Shown here: one piece after another, positions 53,758 to 60,734 of the stretch
Layout of the letters: each line of letters opens with the position of its first letter
Position numbering within the stretch: the first letter of the stretch is position 1
Source: Schwartzia sp. (in: firmicutes)
Lineage (GTDB): Bacteria > Bacillota > Negativicutes > Selenomonadales > Selenomonadaceae
DNA: 60,734 bases
Assembly: GCA_017480545.1 (NCBI GenBank)
Contig: JAFVAI010000020.1
Location: 1 to 60,734 of the forward strand
Direction of reading: 5' to 3'
The notes under the pieces: model-generated
What the model was told of the DNA's origin: nothing
Databases searched by the model: none
What the model saw: only the letters and a program-made list of their open reading frames with translations
Program-made: the position numbers and the translations under genes

Positions 53758-54508
53758 ACCTCTGTTTCGTAATAAGTGCGGCAAGGTCTGCACAAGCTCT
53801 TGCGTATTGTTCGACTAAAGGACGCAGTTGTTCCAGTTTCGCGACGATGCGCTTTTGCTCGGCGAGTGGGGGAAGGGAGACGAGCAAGGACAACATTGTA
53901 TCTTTGCTCACGCGGGGCATTTTTACGCCATACGAAGCAGCATTAACTTTTTGTGTCACATAAGCTGAACGCAAATAGGATGTGATATATGCGGCGTTGA
54001 TATTTCCATAGCACTGGAAAGGTACAAGCTCGGATGTGCAAATACCGTCGGCAGGAGCTATCAGTATTTTCTTCAGATAAGGGCGTAACTTGCTATATAA
54101 AATATCGCCTTGATGAAATACGATTTTTTCTCCGGCAATAGTTCGGTTTTTTGCGTATTCTGTGCGGACAATTCGACCACTGTCTTTTTCAATGTCTTCC
54201 ATGTCCAGTGTCCACATTTCTGGAGTTATGTCGCGAGGAACTATTTTTTGCTTGCTATTACCAAATGTTGAAATCTCTCCCAGCCGCACCCATACCCAAC
54301 TCTCAGGAATCTCAAACGGAATCTCCTCCGCTTTAATCTCCGGCAGCGGTTTTTCCTTCTTGATCTTCCCTTCCTTGACGAGCCGCGCCTTTTCCGCTTT
54401 GATTTCCCGCAGCAGGTCGGCGGCGTTTCCTTCCTCGGCGCGTTGGGGGACGAGTTTTCCCTCGATGGCGCGCTGCAAGATGCTGTTTTTCAGTTGCTGT
54501 GCGTTCAT
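53756..54508 (-). CDS. hsdS: Half-size type I specificity subunit
   Basis: A 250-residue HsdS with a conserved N-terminal helix (MNAQQLKNSILQRAIEGKL), one target-recognition domain (about 75-205) and the central conserved helix SLPPLAEQKRIVAKLEQLRP. A full HsdS has two TRDs and about 400 residues. The stop comes shortly after the central helix through a +1 shift into the 53658-53757 tail. A half subunit can dimerise to give a palindromic target in some systems; it may also be inactive. Start at 54508 follows a GGAGGC site. Confidence 0.85.
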   Translation of the reverse strand: MNAQQLKNSILQRAIEGKLVPQRAEEGNAADLLREIKAEKARLVKEGKIKKEKPLPEIKAEEIPFEIPESWVWVRLGEISTFGNSKQKIVPRDITPEMWTLDMEDIEKDSGRIVRTEYAKNRTIAGEKIVFHQGDILYSKLRPYLKKILIAPADGICTSELVPFQCYGNINAAYITSYLRSAYVTQKVNAASYGVKMPRVSKDTMLSLLVSLPPLAEQKRIVAKLEQLRPLVEQYARACADLAALITKQR

Positions 54509-54545
54509 GGCGTGGCCTCCGTTGTGTGTATCTCTTTTTAGTGAA

Positions 54546-54702
54546 CTCCCTCCGTCACGCCTTCGGCGTGCCACCTCCCTCAAAGAGGGAGGCTTTAGTT
54601 AGCGTTTCTTTAGCCTCCCTCTCAGCGGGAGGTGGCAGCCCGCAGGGCTGACGGAGGGAGTTTTCCTTTATGGTCAAGCCCGCAGGGCTAACGGAGGGGG
54701 CT
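54546..54702. repeat. CCTCCCTC palindromic repeat with partial extra unit
   Basis: Full inverted pair at 54546-54660 (CTCCCTCCGTCACGCC to GACGGAGGGAG) and a partial third unit, GCCCGCAGGGCTAACGGAGG, at 54674-54702. It lies between hsdS and the DUF559 gene. Confidence 0.8.
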
Positions 54703-54705
54703 TCT

Positions 54706-55098
54706 CTATGGCACATTTGCAGTGTTACCGTCAGTTGTTTTCCTTGCAAGCTGTTTCACTTTTTCGTCTATAGCATCGCAAACGCCGGAAAAATTTTTAT
54801 CAATATCCATATTTGCAAAGCGCATTACTTCCAAATCATACTGTGCCAAAATGTCGGAACGGATGCTGTCGTACTCCAAGCCTTCCTCCGTGTAATGTTG
54901 GCTTCCGTCAAGTTCTATGACAAGTTTTGCCTTATGGCAATAAAAATCTGCGATGAAATTATCTATGGTCTTCTGTCGCTGGAAACGTATCGGATATTTG
55001 CGTAGAAAATCATACCACAAGTGTTTTTCCTGTTTTGTCATATTGTGCCGCAATTCTTTTGCGCGGGAAATTAGTTTTTTGTTGTATTTTAACGACAC
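54706..55098 (-). CDS. DUF559 family endonuclease-like protein
   Basis: About 130 residues of the DUF559/very-short-patch-repair-like fold: RAKELRHNMTKQEKHLWYDF, IRFQRQKTIDNFIADFYC, LVIELDGSQHY and the C-terminal VMRFANMDID. The catalytic pattern ID...E.DG.QH fits a PD-(D/E)XK nuclease. GTG at 55098 is chosen because AAGGAAG lies six bases upstream; a longer ATG reading at 55206 is translated repeat. It is commonly found beside restriction systems and repeats. Confidence 0.82.
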   Translation of the reverse strand: MSLKYNKKLISRAKELRHNMTKQEKHLWYDFLRKYPIRFQRQKTIDNFIADFYCHKAKLVIELDGSQHYTEEGLEYDSIRSDILAQYDLEVMRFANMDIDKNFSGVCDAIDEKVKQLARKTTDGNTANVP

Positions 55099-55133
55099 AG
55101 CAATCTTCCTTCGTTGACATTTGTTTAGGAGAA

Positions 55134-55379
55134 CTCCCTCCGTCACGCCTTCGGCGCATTGCATTGCGTGTGGAGAACTCCCTCCGTCACGCCTTCGGCG
55201 TGCCACCTCCCTCAGAGAGGGAGGCTTTGGTTAGCGTTTCTTTAGCCTCCCTCTTAGAGGGAGGTGGCAGCCCGAAGGGCTGACGGAGGGAGTTCTCCTC
55301 TATGTCGAATTTTGCAGGGCTGACGGAGGGAGCTTTCCTCTATGTCGAAATCGAAACCGAAGGGCTGACGGAAGGAGTT
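55134..55379. repeat. CCTCCCTC palindromic repeat cluster
   Basis: At least one complete inverted pair (about 55174-55292) with duplicated partial units on both sides (CTCCCTCCGTCACGCCTTCG at 55134; GGGCTGACGGAGGGAGC near 55318 and GGGCTGACGGAAGGAG near 55361). With the next terminator it fills the roughly 400-bp gap between the DUF559 gene and the chemoreceptor; no gene is seen there. Confidence 0.8.
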
Positions 55380-55437
55380 TTTTGTATCTCTTTTCTTCTT
55401 TTCGACGTCGGCGGAAAAAATCCTTTGTTGACGAGAA

Positions 55438-55485
55438 AGAGGGCTGGCACAGGAAGAAAAAGCTTCCTGCGTCAGCCCTCTTTTT
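55438..55485 (-). terminator. Terminator after the chemoreceptor gene
   Basis: AGAGGGCTGGCACAGGAAG pairs imperfectly with CTTCCTGCGTCAGCCCTCT, with T-rich flanks. Confidence 0.8.
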
Positions 55486-55497
55486 ATCCATATGCTA

Positions 55498-57552
55498 TCA
55501 GAACTTGAACTGTGCCAGTGTTTCCTGCAGCTCCTGCGCGAGATGCGCGAGGGAGTCGCTGGCGGAGGCGATTTCCTGGGCGGAGGCGGATTGCTGCTGC
55601 GTGGCCGCCGATACGCTCTGCATTTCGTCGGAGACTTGCTTGCCCTGCTGGTCGACCTCGGCGATGCCCGCCGCGATGGTTTGGGAGCTTTCGGAGACGC
55701 CTTTGACGCTCTCGGCGATGTTCATGATTTCGGTGGTGATGCGCATGACGTCCTTCGTGATGTTGTCGAAAGTCTCGGAAAGGCTTTCGACGGCTTTCGC
55801 GCCCGTCGTGACTTTTTCCCGGCCTTCCTTCATGGCCCTTACGGCGCTGTCGGTGTCGGACTGGATGCCCGCGATCAGGTTGGCGATGTTTTGCGCCGCG
55901 TCGCCGCTCTGCTCGGCGAGTTTCCTGACTTCCTCAGCGACCACGGAGAACCCGCGGCCCGCCTCGCCCGCGCGCGCCGCCTCGATGGCCGCGTTCAGCG
56001 CGAGGAGGTTCGTCTGGTCGGCGATGGCGGAAATGCTTTCCACGATCTGCCCGATCTCTTTGGAGCGCTCGCCTAGCTTGTCCACGATGGCGGCGGAGCT
56101 TTCCACGGTCGTCTCGACGCTCTTGATTTGCTCCACCGCGCCGACGACAGCCTCGCCGCCGCGTGTCGCCGCGCCGCTGACGTTTTGCGCGTTGTTCGAC
56201 GCCTCGTGGGATTCCGCTTGGATTTCCTCCAGCGTGGCGGACACCGTGCCGATGCTCGCCGAGCTGTCCGCGATGCTGTCTTGTTGTTTTTCCACGGCGT
56301 CGGAGGCCGTGGTGACGGACTGGGCGACTTGTGTTGCCGCTTCCGCCGTCTGCGCCGAGCTGGCGGTCAGCTCTTCGGAGGACGCCGCCATCTGCTGCGC
56401 GCCGTCGGCAATCTTTCGGATGACGCCCTTGATGCCGTCCCGCATTTTGAGCATGGCGATCGCGAGCTGCCCGATTTCGTCCTCATGCTCGACGATGATT
56501 TCCGTCGTCAGGTCGCCGTTCGCGATGCGCCGTGAATCCTCGACGAGCGCGGTGATCGGGCCGCCGATGCGCGTCTGGAAAATAATCCAAAGCGCGGCGC
56601 AAAGGAGCAGGATGACGGCGACGGACATGCCGACGCTCAGGGCGATTGCCTGATGGATCGGCCCCATGTAATCGGATTTCGGCGCGACGAGGACGAGGCG
56701 CAGGTGGCTCGTGCCGATCGGCGTGACCATCACATAGCTTTCCTCACCGAAAGCATCGGTGTTGTAAAGGGCGGCTTTTGCCGCGTTCGCGTCCAGCCCC
56801 TTGCCGAAGGCCGCGACTTTCGCGTCCGGGCTGTCCTGGATTTTCACCTTGAGGTTCTGGTCGGCGTTCTTGGACGCGACGAACTGCCCCGTCTGCGTCA
56901 GCAGGAACGCATACCCGCTTTCGCCGATCTTGATGTTCTGGATATAGTCTTCCAGCTCCTTCATGCCGATATCCACGGTCACGACGCCGACGGCCTTGCC
57001 GTCCCGCATGATCGGCGCGGAGCTGGTCAGCATCGCCGTCTTGCTCACGTCGTCATAGGCCGGCTCGTCCCAAAAGACTTCCTTGCCGCCCTGGATGCTC
57101 GCCTTGTACCATGCGAACTGCGGATAATTGTAGGCTTCGTTGCTGTAGTCCATCGTCATGGACACCTTGTCGCCGTCTTTGGAATAATAGGGGCCGAACC
57201 ATTTCTGCCCCGGGTAGGCGTTCGGCGCGAACCAAAGGCCGCTGCCGAAGATTGCTTCGTCGGACTGCACCAACGCGGTGATGAAGCGCCCGGCGAGATT
57301 CATGTCGTATGTCTGCATTGCGCTGATGTTGAGCGCCAGCGATTTGGTCTTTCCGGAGACCTGCGTGAGCCGCTTGTCGAATTTCTCGGAAATTTCGCCG
57401 CTCTTGGCGGTCAGCATAGCTTCCAGCTCCGTCTCCATGTTCTCGGAAAGCTGGTACGCGTTGATGAACGCCAAAAGCCCCAAGAGCACCGTCGAAAGAA
57501 CGACGACGCTGCAAATGAAAAGCATTCGGATGCTTCGGGAAAACAGATTCAT
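55498..57552 (-). CDS. Methyl-accepting chemotaxis protein
   Basis: A 684-residue transmembrane receptor: N-terminal helix (about 10-32), a periplasmic dCache-type sensor (about 35-310, including [19 protein letters not shown] and [19 protein letters not shown]), a second helix, a HAMP domain ([19 protein letters not shown]) and a long signalling coiled coil. The hairpin tip [20 protein letters not shown] followed by [20 protein letters not shown] is canonical. The start at 57552 has GAGGGGG; an ATG at 57567 is less well placed. No che genes are nearby. The ligand is unknown. Confidence 0.95.
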   Translation of the reverse strand: MNLFSRSIRMLFICSVVVLSTVLLGLLAFINAYQLSENMETELEAMLTAKSGEISEKFDKRLTQVSGKTKSLALNISAMQTYDMNLAGRFITALVQSDEAIFGSGLWFAPNAYPGQKWFGPYYSKDGDKVSMTMDYSNEAYNYPQFAWYKASIQGGKEVFWDEPAYDDVSKTAMLTSSAPIMRDGKAVGVVTVDIGMKELEDYIQNIKIGESGYAFLLTQTGQFVASKNADQNLKVKIQDSPDAKVAAFGKGLDANAAKAALYNTDAFGEESYVMVTPIGTSHLRLVLVAPKSDYMGPIHQAIALSVGMSVAVILLLCAALWIIFQTRIGGPITALVEDSRRIANGDLTTEIIVEHEDEIGQLAIAMLKMRDGIKGVIRKIADGAQQMAASSEELTASSAQTAEAATQVAQSVTTASDAVEKQQDSIADSSASIGTVSATLEEIQAESHEASNNAQNVSGAATRGGEAVVGAVEQIKSVETTVESSAAIVDKLGERSKEIGQIVESISAIADQTNLLALNAAIEAARAGEAGRGFSVVAEEVRKLAEQSGDAAQNIANLIAGIQSDTDSAVRAMKEGREKVTTGAKAVESLSETFDNITKDVMRITTEIMNIAESVKGVSESSQTIAAGIAEVDQQGKQVSDEMQSVSAATQQQSASAQEIASASDSLAHLAQELQETLAQFKF

Positions 57553-57675
57553 AATGATCCCCCTCATATATTCGATTAATTATCTATAATGATATTATAT
57601 CGCAATCAGAAAAAAGCGTAAATCAAAAATATGAAAAAAATCATGTCCCGATTCCCCTATCGTTTCCATTCGCTA

Positions 57676-57705
57676 TCGACAAAATATGATCTAAAGCGTT
57701 ATAAT
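57676..57705 (+). promoter_or_regulatory. Promoter of the FecCD-type transporter genes
   Basis: TCGACA (57676-57681), an 18-bp spacer and TATAAT (57700-57705). The 55-base leader shows no cobalamin-riboswitch features that I can recognise. Confidence 0.55.
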
Positions 57706-57760
57706 GAAGATAACTTTGGAACTTTCCATTTTATTCTTCATCATATCAAGGAGTGATACT

Positions 57761-58765
57761 ATGGATGAAAAGAAAGCAGGCGGGGGAATTTCGACGGGGC
57801 GGCGCGTGATTGTGCTGGCGGTGTTTGCCGTGCTGGTCGTCGCCACTTTTTCCGCCAGCGTGACGCTCGGTTCGGTGCGGATTCCGTTGGAAGAGATCTG
57901 GCAGTCGATTGCGGGCGCCGAAGCGGGTACCCACCAACAGATCATCATGAATATCCGCTTGCCCCGCACCATCGTCGCGGCGTTAGTCGGCATCAATTTG
58001 GCGCTGTCCGGCGCCATCCTGCAGGCCGTGATGAAAAACCCGCTGGCCGACCCGCACATCATCGGCATCTCGTCGGGCGCGGGCCTCGCGGGCATCACAA
58101 TGATGCTGGTCTTTCCGGGACATGAGTACCTGATTACGCCGGTGGCTTTCGTCGGCGCCATGAGCGCGGCCATCATCATCTACATTTTAGCGTGGAAAAA
58201 CGGCATCCGCCCCGTGCGCATCATCCTTGCGGGCGTGGCCGTGTCCGCGTTTTTGGGCGCGGGCATTTCCGCCATGATGATTTTTTACAGCGACAAGGTG
58301 CACGGCGCGCTGATGTTCATGGCGGGCGGCCTCGCGGCGCGAAGCTGGCCCCACGTCACGATCATCCTGCCTTACGCGATTGCCGGGGCGCTGTTGGCGT
58401 TCCTCGGCTCGAAACATCTGAATATCTTGCAGCTCGGCGACGAGATCGCGAAAGGGCTGGGGCTGAACGTGGAAATGACTCGCGTGGTGATGACGGCGCT
58501 CGCCGCGCTGCTCGCCGCCAGCGCCGTTTCCGTGGTCGGGCTTCTCGGCTTCGTCGGGCTGATCGTGCCCCACGCGACGCGGCTCCTGATTGGCTCCGAC
58601 TACCGCTTCCTGCTCCCCGGCGCGGCTCTCTTGGGCGCGGCGGTGGTCATGGGCAGCGACACCTTCGCCCGCACCGCGTTTGCGCCGACGGAGCTTCCCG
58701 TCGGCATCCTGATGGCGGTGCTCGGCGCGCCGTTCTTCCTCTTTTTGCTGAGGAGGGAACTCTGA
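57761..58765 (+). CDS. FecCD/BtuC family ABC permease
   Basis: A 334-residue membrane protein with about ten helices. It shows the family features NIRLPRTIVAALVGINLALS, QAVMKNPLADPHIIGISSGA, the coupling region GLLGFVGLIVPHATRLLIGSD and PTELPVGILMAVLGAPFF. Such permeases import siderophores, heme or cobalamin with a class III binding protein, none of which is adjacent. Start with AAGGAG at 57748. It overlaps the ATPase gene by one base. Confidence 0.93.
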   Translation: MDEKKAGGGISTGRRVIVLAVFAVLVVATFSASVTLGSVRIPLEEIWQSIAGAEAGTHQQIIMNIRLPRTIVAALVGINLALSGAILQAVMKNPLADPHIIGISSGAGLAGITMMLVFPGHEYLITPVAFVGAMSAAIIIYILAWKNGIRPVRIILAGVAVSAFLGAGISAMMIFYSDKVHGALMFMAGGLAARSWPHVTIILPYAIAGALLAFLGSKHLNILQLGDEIAKGLGLNVEMTRVVMTALAALLAASAVSVVGLLGFVGLIVPHATRLLIGSDYRFLLPGAALLGAAVVMGSDTFARTAFAPTELPVGILMAVLGAPFFLFLLRREL

Positions 58766-59571
58766 TGATACTGGAAACGAAAAATCTTGGCGTAACCATA
58801 GAAAACAACGAAATCCTGCGCGGCGTGAACGTGCGCTTTTCCGAAGGCAAGCGCACCTCAATCATCGGGCCGAACGGCGCAGGCAAGTCCACGCTCCTGA
58901 AAGCCCTGTCGAGCCTCAACACCCGCTACGACGGGCAGGTGCTTTTGGACGGCGCGGACGTGCGCGCCATGGGCCGGCAGGAGCTTTCCAAAAAGCTCGC
59001 GATTTTGCAGCAGGGCGCGACCGCCCCAGCGGACGTCACCGTCGGACAACTCGTGGACTTCGGGCGCTTCCCCTACCGGAGCTGGCTCCGCCCCAGCGAC
59101 CCGAAAGCCGACCGCGAGGCGGTGGAGTGGGCGCTCGACCGCACCCACATGACCGGGTACAAGGACCGCCGCGTGGCGGTGCTCTCCGGCGGCGAGCGGC
59201 AAAGAGCGTGGATTGCCATGGCTCTCGCCCAGCAGCCGCAGATTTTGCTGCTTGACGAGCCGACTACCTATCTCGACATCGGCCATCAGCTTGAGGTCAT
59301 GAACATCGTGGACGAAATCAACCGCGACTACAAAATGACCGTCATCATGGTATTGCACGACATCAACCACGCGCTCCAATACTCGGACGAAATCGTGGTG
59401 GTCAAGAACCACGGCATTTTCGCCCACGGTACGCCGAAGGAAATCCTGACCGTCGAAATGTTGGGCGAGGTCTTCGGCGTCAAGGCGGACATTTTCGTCA
59501 ATTCGCAGGGCATTTCCGTCCTGTCGCCGGTGTCGTTGGTTGGAGAGGAAAGGGGAGGCGGGCGCGCATGA
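58765..59571 (+). CDS. FecE/BtuD-type ABC importer ATPase
   Basis: A 268-residue ATPase with Walker A GPNGAGKST, the signature LSGGERQRAWIAMALAQQ, Walker B ILLLDEPTTYLD and switch histidine in VLHDINHALQYSD, all typical of FecE. It pairs with the permease just upstream. The C-terminus ends in a Gly/Arg-rich tail. Start codon in a TGATG junction with AGGAGGG upstream. Confidence 0.94.
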   Translation: MILETKNLGVTIENNEILRGVNVRFSEGKRTSIIGPNGAGKSTLLKALSSLNTRYDGQVLLDGADVRAMGRQELSKKLAILQQGATAPADVTVGQLVDFGRFPYRSWLRPSDPKADREAVEWALDRTHMTGYKDRRVAVLSGGERQRAWIAMALAQQPQILLLDEPTTYLDIGHQLEVMNIVDEINRDYKMTVIMVLHDINHALQYSDEIVVVKNHGIFAHGTPKEILTVEMLGEVFGVKADIFVNSQGISVLSPVSLVGEERGGGRA

Positions 59572-60440
59572 TTGAGATCCGGGGGCTCCGAAAGACTTTC
59601 CCACACAAGGACGCGCAAAACAAGAACGCCGAAAAAACCGCCGTGGACGGCCTCTCGCTGACCATCGGGACGGGCGAGATTTTCGGGCTTCTCGGGCCAA
59701 ATGGCGCGGGCAAGACCACGACCATCCGGATGCTGACGATGCTGACGCGCCCGACGGAGGGGGAAATATTGTACGATGGCAAGCGCGTCGGCGATGACGA
59801 CGACGCCCTCGCCATCAAGCAAATGATCGGCGTCGTGCCGCAGAATTTGAATTTTGACCAAGACCTGACCGTCGGGGAAAATCTGGAACTGCACGCGCGG
59901 CTTTACCACATGGGCAAAGCGGAGCGGGAGGCGCGTATCGCCGAGCTTCTGGAATATGTGGAGCTTTCCGGCGTAATCAACGACGGTGTGCGAAAATTGT
60001 CCGGCGGCATGAAGCGGCGGCTCTTGATAGCCCGGGCGTTGATTCATCACCCGGAAATCCTGTTCCTCGACGAGCCGACGGTGGCCCTCGACCCGCAAGT
60101 GCGCTGGCGGATATGGGAACTGGTGCGCCGCCTCGCCAACGACGGCGCGACGGTGCTGATTACCACCCACTACATCGAGGAAGCGGAGGAACTTTGCGAC
60201 CGCGTGGCCATCATGAACAAGGGGAAGCTGATTGCCGTGGACACGCCGAAAAACTTTATTTCGCGCCTCGGGCGGTTCGTCGTCGAGTGGCGGGAGGACA
60301 CGAAGCGCGACTTTCGCCTGTTCGACACGCGGGAAGATGCGAGCCGCTTCATCGGGACACTGGACGCGGCGGCTTCAATTCGCGAAACGAATTTGGAGGA
60401 CGTTTTCATCGAGCTGACCGGGCGAAAGGAGGGGCTGTAA
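59568..60440 (+). CDS. ABC-2 type exporter ATP-binding protein
   Basis: A 290-residue ATPase of the DrrA/NodI type: Walker A GPNGAGKTTT, LSGGMKRRLLIARALIHHPE, Walker B ILFLDEPTVALDPQVR and ITTHYIEEAEELCDR. The C-terminal region ends RETNLEDVFIELTGRKEGL, the usual mark of this subfamily. It overlaps the importer ATPase by four bases, so importer and exporter genes are in one operon, which is uncommon. Substrate unknown. Confidence 0.93.
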   Translation: MIEIRGLRKTFPHKDAQNKNAEKTAVDGLSLTIGTGEIFGLLGPNGAGKTTTIRMLTMLTRPTEGEILYDGKRVGDDDDALAIKQMIGVVPQNLNFDQDLTVGENLELHARLYHMGKAEREARIAELLEYVELSGVINDGVRKLSGGMKRRLLIARALIHHPEILFLDEPTVALDPQVRWRIWELVRRLANDGATVLITTHYIEEAEELCDRVAIMNKGKLIAVDTPKNFISRLGRFVVEWREDTKRDFRLFDTREDASRFIGTLDAAASIRETNLEDVFIELTGRKEGL

Positions 60441-60734
60441 ATGCTTGCCGACATTTGGACGGTGTTCTGGCGCGACTGGACCGTCTTGAGACACCGCATG
60501 ACCGCCTTCATCCTGTCCCGCATGGTGGCGCCGATGCTGTATTTAGTTGCCTTCGGCTGGGGGCTCGGGCGAAACATCCAGCCGACGGGCGGCGGCTCCT
60601 ATATTGATTTCCTCGTGCCGGGCATTCTCGCGCTGAACTCCATGAACATCAGCTTCAACAGCGTAACGCCTGTCCACGCCGAGCGCGTCTACCACAAGAG
60701 CATCGAGGAATACATCATCGCGCCGATTCGCCCA
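60441..60734 (+). CDS. ABC-2 type exporter permease (partial, cut by window end)
   Basis: The first 98 residues only, starting MLADIWTVFWRDWTVLRHRM, with a first hydrophobic segment (RMVAPMLYLVAFGWGLG) and YIDFLVPGILALNSMNISF. It begins right after the stop of the ATPase with AGGAGGG upstream and is its transmembrane partner. The rest lies outside the window. Confidence 0.9.
   Translation, partial: MLADIWTVFWRDWTVLRHRMTAFILSRMVAPMLYLVAFGWGLGRNIQPTGGGSYIDFLVPGILALNSMNISFNSVTPVHAERVYHKSIEEYIIAPIRP

Noticed and set aside
54583..55206. N-terminal extensions such as MARRRRDGGSS on hsdS and the DUF559 gene
   Set aside because: These residues are translations of the CCTCCCTC repeat; ribosome sites and homology begin downstream.
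53541..55379. CRISPR array from the repeated CCTCCCTC motifs
   Set aside because: Units are palindromic and inverted in pairs, unevenly spaced, with no regular unique spacers and no cas genes.
57706..57760. Cobalamin riboswitch before the FecCD permease
   Set aside because: The leader is only about 55 bases and has no B12-box-like sequence that I can see.
59568..60734. ABC-2 exporter as the RiPP transporter
   Set aside because: It is 15 kb away, on the other strand, and translationally coupled to a FecCD-type importer ATPase.

Overview
The window looks like an origin-proximal piece of a GC-rich, low-redundancy bacterial chromosome, most likely a diderm Firmicute of the Negativicutes (Selenomonas-like). 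The hints are Firmicutes-style ribosome sites, an ftsE-ftsX-envC-ctpA division block, an F-type ATP synthase operon, an AhbC/AhbD radical-SAM heme pair and c-di-GMP and chemotaxis proteins. A perfect parS site (26953-26968) argues for closeness to oriC. The taxonomic call is inference from gene content. No rRNA or tRNA gene was seen.

Layout. 0.2-7 kb: bioA, a REC-GGDEF-EAL protein, a BrnT/BrnA-like pair and clpB. 7-17 kb (minus strand): atpIBEFHAGDC, then atpZ, wecB and wecA further upstream. 17-22 kb (minus): a PHP phosphatase, a HAD phosphatase, ahbD, ahbC and a TetR regulator. 22-26 kb (minus): ftsE, ftsX, envC, ctpA. 26.5-30 kb: a small unknown gene, deoC (minus) carrying parS, another unknown gene, nagB and nagA. 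30-38 kb: a lipoprotein substrate-binding protein followed by a CobN/BchH-like chelatase and its two AAA+ partners.

38-44.6 kb is the most interesting part. It is an AT-richer minus-strand island of tightly overlapping genes that starts with an unlisted 43-codon gene (44465-44596). The predicted peptide has a leader motif YNKPVL, which fits the YxxPxL signature bound by PqqD-like RRE domains, and a tail with a CxxCxxCxxC pattern. Behind it come two radical-SAM enzymes (one with SPASM), a PqqD-like RRE protein, an asparagine-synthetase-like enzyme lacking the Cys2 nucleophile, a glycosyltransferase, a P-loop kinase and a PHP phosphoesterase. I read this as a candidate new RiPP pathway mixing lasso-type parts (RRE plus AsnB-like cyclase) with radical-SAM chemistry, but with no lasso B2 protease and no lasso-type core. 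Its promoter spacer contains (TA)8, and an attenuator-like hairpin separates the precursor gene from the enzymes. A frameshifted 212-bp copy of the 3' end of bchD lies on the far side of the operon, so duplicated sequence flanks the island.

45-55.5 kb is a plastic region: an Rpn-like nuclease, an LTA-synthase-like sulfatase-fold protein, a broken HD-GYP gene, a type I restriction system with a half-size hsdS and leftover hsdS tails, an orphan RelB antitoxin, a DUF559 nuclease and several copies of a CCTCCCTC palindromic repeat. From 55.5 kb come a chemoreceptor, a FecCD-type importer permease and ATPase, and an ABC-2 exporter ATPase and permease (the last cut by the window end). The importer has no binding protein beside it, whereas the binding protein at 30.3 kb has no permease; the two halves may be one tetrapyrrole/metal system split by the accessory DNA.

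Other points: three copies of a 140-165 bp fully palindromic element with covarying stems (1-140, 4166-4330, 26243-26403) and a diverged relative (21983-22147); an ATP synthase c subunit without the glycine-rich helix motif but with two carboxylates (D29 and E62); and a gamma subunit carrying an acidic insertion of about 95 residues.
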